In this document: positions 14,424-16,869 of the stretch, piece after piece
Layout of the letters: every line of letters begins with the position of its first letter
How positions within the stretch are numbered: the first letter of the stretch is position 1
Source: Desulfobulbaceae bacterium UBA5173
GTDB taxonomy: Bacteria; Desulfobacterota; Desulfobulbia; Desulfobulbales; Desulfobulbaceae
NCBI GenBank assembly: GCA_002413355.1
Contig: DHWV01000079.1
Coordinates: 1 to 16,869, forward strand
DNA: 16,869 nt
Reading direction: 5' to 3'
Program-made: the position numbers and the translations under genes
Notes under the pieces: generated by a model
Databases searched by the model: none
What the model saw: only the letters and a program-made list of their open reading frames with translations
Told to the model about the DNA's origin: nothing

Positions 14424-14804
14424 TTATCTCTTAAATGATGTATTCCTGACGACAAATAAAATTACAGTCAGTGCTACGCATACAACAAACATTAGTGTTC
14501 CCCAAGATTCTTTTAAATTACCTCCGGCGACACCGCTAAGTGCGGTCAAAACATATTCGCCTATTTGAATCGCCACCCCAAGTTTAGAAGGCTGTTCTCT
14601 GCTAAATGTGGCGGTAATATTATGTGCTGCTGCACGTACATGATCATGAGTTATTTCAAGATTTGAATCTGTAGCTTTGTCGGCTTGTCCATAGGATATT
14701 GCTTTATTGTAAAGTTTTGTTGAATAGTCAAGCATAGTATCTCGATAGCGTTTAGCGCCAGAGCTGGTGAATCCTGCTTGCTGTAATTCTTGCTCAGTTT
14801 TCAC
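14424..14804 (-). CDS. Small membrane protein with histone-fold-like N terminus
   Basis: In 126 residues from a GTG start, residues 5-63 follow histone-fold spacing: short helix (EQELQQAG), long helix (SSGAKRYRDTMLDYSTKLYN and on to about 42), loop with LEIT at 49-52, and final helix HDHVRAAAHNI. The LxxAG start, the A-x3-A pattern and the EIT..HV..A end recall archaeal histones. A weakly hydrophobic stretch (75-93) and a clear membrane span (102-119, GTLMFVVCVALTVILFVV) follow. The gene is AT-rich and forms a unit with the following membrane-protein gene. A fold search would be decisive. It could instead be an unrelated helical membrane-associated protein. The GTG start is the only reasonable one; a weak ribosome binding site and a TATATA box lie upstream near 14820. 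Confidence 0.6.
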   Translation of the reverse strand: MKTEQELQQAGFTSSGAKRYRDTMLDYSTKLYNKAISYGQADKATDSNLEITHDHVRAAAHNITATFSREQPSKLGVAIQIGEYVLTALSGVAGGNLKESWGTLMFVVCVALTVILFVVRNTSFKR

Positions 14805-14836
14805 GTTGTTGTCTTGCCGCTATATATTTAGCAAAC

Positions 14837-14862
14837 ACAAAAGGCAGGCAAGCGGCCTGCCT
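14837..14862 (-). terminator. Rho-independent terminator after the ketosynthase gene
   Basis: AGGCAGGC (14842-14849) pairs with GCCTGCCT (14855-14862) around a 5-nt loop. Read on the minus strand, the stem is followed by TTTTGTGTTTG, as expected of an intrinsic terminator. It lies about 50 nt past the ketosynthase stop and would separate that gene from the AT-rich membrane-protein unit. A second small hairpin (14880-14894) precedes it. Confidence 0.65.
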
Positions 14863-14909
14863 CCTCTGCGCATCCCGAAGACCTGACGCAGGTCAAAAAA
14901 CAGAAAATG

Positions 14910-16172
14910 TTACCACAGCCCGCCCTGTTTCGCCACCAGTCTCTTGACGATGAGGGTGGAATTTATCCCCACCATGCCAAAGGAGTTGTTGAGAATGGTC
15001 TCGGCGCGGGGCAGTTTCTGGGCTTCTCCGGCGATCAAGCCCGGCAGAGCGCAGTCCGGGTCCATTTCGTCCAGATTGATGGTCGGATGGGCCAAGCCGT
15101 CTTCAAAGGCGGGCAGATTGGCGGCCAGCTCCAGCACACCGGCGGCACCCATCGCGTGGCCGATGATGGACTTGGTGTTGTTCACCCGCAAATTCTGACA
15201 GCCTGCGAAAACCTCGGCAATGGCCCGGCATTCCTCAATATCGCCCTGCTTGGTTCCGGTGGCGTGAGTGTTGATCAAGTCAATGTCCGCCGGAACCATG
15301 CCCGCCCGCTCAAGGGCAAGGCGGATGCACTCAGCCTGACGCGGCCCATAAGGCAGAACAAAATCGCGGGCATCAGAGTTCATCGCATAGCCGACGATTT
15401 CGCCATAGATTTTCGCGCCGCGCTCCATCGCCTTGTCCAACCGCTCCAAGGTGAAGACGCAGCCGCCCTCGGAAATGACAATCCCGTTCCGCGCCTGATC
15501 AAAAGGACGGCTGGCCTTGGTCGGATCAGCGTGTTCAGCCAAAGCACCTTGAGCGCGGAAACTGGCGAAAATGCCGAAAGAGCCGGTGCATTCCGACAGC
15601 CCGCCGCAGAGGGCCAAGTCAATCTCGCCCAAGCGGAGCATCTGGCAGCCCTGAATCAGAGCCGCGTTGCCAGCGGCGCAAGCCGCGCCCACCGAGTAAT
15701 GCGGCCCGGTGATGCCGAACTGCATAGTGATCTCTCCCGCCGGGTTGTTGAGCACCGTGCGCGGGTTGTGGTGGTGCGTCCAATAATCAACGTTGTAGCC
15801 GTACAGCCCGATATTATAGACTTCGTTCTCGGTTTCAACGGTACCGTGCTCGGTCAGGCCCATATACACGCCAGTGCGGTCGAGGCGGTATTGAGAAAAA
15901 TCAATCGCCGCATCGGCCAACGCCTCGCCCGCGCAATACACGCCAAGACAGCCTGCCCGTGTGCCGCGCTTGTTGTCGCGCTTCTTGCGGTACTTAGTCT
16001 CCGGGAAATCGCAGAGTCCGGCGGGATGCACGCCCATGTAGCGCAGCTCCAAGGTGGAGATGCCGCTGCGCCCGGCCAAAACCTGCGCCCGGAAATCGGC
16101 CAAAGTGCTGGCTCCGCCCGGCGCGGCCAGACCCACACCGGTGATGACAATGCGTTGCGAATCCGGCATCAT
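14910..16172 (-). CDS. Beta-ketoacyl-ACP synthase (FabF-type ketosynthase)
   Basis: This 420-residue condensing enzyme extends an ACP-bound acyl chain by decarboxylative condensation with malonyl-ACP. The catalytic triad is complete: C165 in SVGAACAAGNAAL, H303 in NTHATGTKQGD and H339 in KSIIGHAMGAAG. The C-terminal NNSFGMVGINSTL glycine-rich segment is intact. The unusual AACAAGNAAL setting of the cysteine and the HHHNPRTVLNNPAGEIT region suggest a specialised ketosynthase and not the housekeeping FabF. Its ATG overlaps the alaS stop (ATGA), with GGAGG at 16180-16184 seven nt upstream, so translation is coupled to alaS. The ACP and two FAD oxidoreductases downstream on the same strand suggest the same pathway, although a terminator and an AT-rich insertion intervene. 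Confidence 0.93.
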   Translation of the reverse strand: MMPDSQRIVITGVGLAAPGGASTLADFRAQVLAGRSGISTLELRYMGVHPAGLCDFPETKYRKKRDNKRGTRAGCLGVYCAGEALADAAIDFSQYRLDRTGVYMGLTEHGTVETENEVYNIGLYGYNVDYWTHHHNPRTVLNNPAGEITMQFGITGPHYSVGAACAAGNAALIQGCQMLRLGEIDLALCGGLSECTGSFGIFASFRAQGALAEHADPTKASRPFDQARNGIVISEGGCVFTLERLDKAMERGAKIYGEIVGYAMNSDARDFVLPYGPRQAECIRLALERAGMVPADIDLINTHATGTKQGDIEECRAIAEVFAGCQNLRVNNTKSIIGHAMGAAGVLELAANLPAFEDGLAHPTINLDEMDPDCALPGLIAGEAQKLPRAETILNNSFGMVGINSTLIVKRLVAKQGGLW

Positions 16173-16869
16173 CGGCCCGCCTCCAGCAGCCGGGAGATGA
16201 TGCCCGGCACTGCCCGCATCGCCTCCGGCAGCTTGTCCGCCATCGGCCCGCCTGCCTGAGCCATGTCCGGTCTGCCGCCGCCATTGCCGCCGACGATGGT
16301 CGCAGCCGCGCTGACGATGTCGCCCGCCTTGATTCTGCCGGTCAAATCCTTGCTGACCAAGGCCAGCAGTGCTGCCTTGCCGTCAAATTCGCCGCCGAGC
16401 AACGCCGCGCCGCTGCCCATCTTGTCGCGCACTTTGTCACCGACCTCGCGCAGGGTTTTCGGCGAATCCAGCTTGAGCAGGCCGCTGATCACCTTGATGC
16501 CGCCGATTTCCACCGCGTCGGCCAGCAGCGAATCCAGATCGGAAGCCGCCGCTGCTGTGCTCAGAGCAGAAATCTCTTTCTCCAACTCCTTCTGCCGTTT
16601 CAGCAAAGCCGGAACTTTGTGCAAGGCATCTTCAAAGGAGCCGAAGAGCATTTTGCCCAGCTCGTCGGCCTGCACCGCCAGCTTTTGCAGCCAGTCCAGC
16701 GCAGCCTGACCAGTGACCGCCTCAATCCGGCGCACGCCAGCGGCAATGCCGGTTTCCGAAACGATCTTAAATAAGCCGATGTCGCCGGTGGCTCCAGTAT
16801 GCGTGCCGCCGCACAGCTCCTTGGAAAAGCCGGGAATGCTCACTACCCGCACCTCGTCGCCGTACTTCT
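16169..16869 (-). CDS. alaS: Alanine--tRNA ligase, C-terminal part (runs off the window)
   Basis: Only the last 233 or so residues are present; the 5' end lies beyond the right edge and the frame is open to 16869 (KYGDEV precedes RVVSIPGF). The editing-domain motif SKELCGGTHTGATGDIGLF carries the zinc-binding Cys and His. A coiled-coil-like helix follows (LLKRQKELEKEISAL), then the C-terminal DHHA1/C-Ala region with GGNGGGRPDMAQAGG, which is diagnostic for AlaRS. The enzyme charges tRNA-Ala in the cytoplasm and clears mischarged Ser/Gly. The stop codon overlaps the ketosynthase start by 4 nt, so an essential housekeeping gene leads into the biosynthetic locus. Confidence 0.95.
   Translation of the reverse strand, partial: KYGDEVRVVSIPGFSKELCGGTHTGATGDIGLFKIVSETGIAAGVRRIEAVTGQAALDWLQKLAVQADELGKMLFGSFEDALHKVPALLKRQKELEKEISALSTAAAASDLDSLLADAVEIGGIKVISGLLKLDSPKTLREVGDKVRDKMGSGAALLGGEFDGKAALLALVSKDLTGRIKAGDIVSAAATIVGGNGGGRPDMAQAGGPMADKLPEAMRAVPGIISRLLEAGR
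16180..16184 (-). promoter_or_regulatory. Shine-Dalgarno of the ketosynthase gene inside alaS
   Basis: GGAGG on the minus strand lies seven nt before the ATG at 16172 and within the last codons of alaS. It fixes the ketosynthase start at the overlapping ATGA and not at the second ATG three nt later. Confidence 0.7.

Noticed and set aside
14907..16259. Plus-strand open frame of 450 codons opposite the ketosynthase gene
   Set aside because: The minus strand here has an unmistakable ketosynthase with its full catalytic triad; the plus frame is its shadow, with no recognisable domain.

Overview
The window looks like the chromosome of a GC-moderate, Gram-negative anaerobe-type bacterium. Periplasmic and envelope proteins are present (an HdeA-like protein, D-Ala-D-Ala ligase, LysM-like modules). 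The PAS protein carries a cysteine-rich insertion and a zinc-ribbon tail of a style common in Desulfobacterota; that placement is inference from family style, and no rRNA or other taxonomic marker is in the window.

Left part (1-6800). A D-alanine--D-alanine ligase gene reads left. After about 600 nt of non-coding or weakly coding DNA, a rightward three-gene unit follows: a response regulator/histidine kinase hybrid, an Hsp70 (DnaK-like) protein with a four-cysteine zinc ribbon after its ATPase domain, and a zinc-ribbon/single-membrane-span/LysM-like protein whose start overlaps the Hsp70 stop (ATGA). This reads as a linked sensing, chaperone and envelope module. A convergent hairpin separates it from a leftward HdeA-like periplasmic protein gene with a good promoter and several inverted repeats in its control region.

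Middle (6800-13610). An AT-rich patch holds a 72-nt remnant of the 3' end of a CrtI-like desaturase gene and an intact PIN-like gene. A long leftward series follows: a CrtI-like FAD oxidoreductase, a PAS/zinc-ribbon protein with an exact 105-bp in-frame tandem duplication, a secreted protein with 16 cysteines, an orphan Phd/YefM-type antitoxin, a cold-shock/DUF1294 membrane protein, a second CrtI-like FAD oxidoreductase and an acyl carrier protein.

Right part (13610-16869). An AT-rich three-gene group (a small soluble protein and two small membrane proteins whose N-terminal parts resemble histone folds) separates the carrier protein from a FabF-type ketosynthase. The ketosynthase is translationally coupled to the end of alaS, which leaves the window on the right.

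Read together, the leftward strand from alaS to the first desaturase looks like a biosynthetic locus (ketosynthase, ACP, two CrtI-like oxidoreductases) for a polyene-like or otherwise modified acyl chain, split by at least two AT-rich accessory insertions. The product is unknown. The items most worth a second look are the zinc-ribbon Hsp70 unit, the ketosynthase/ACP/desaturase locus, the membrane-anchored histone-fold-like pair, the 39-nt perfect palindrome inside the kinase gene and the 105-bp tandem duplication.
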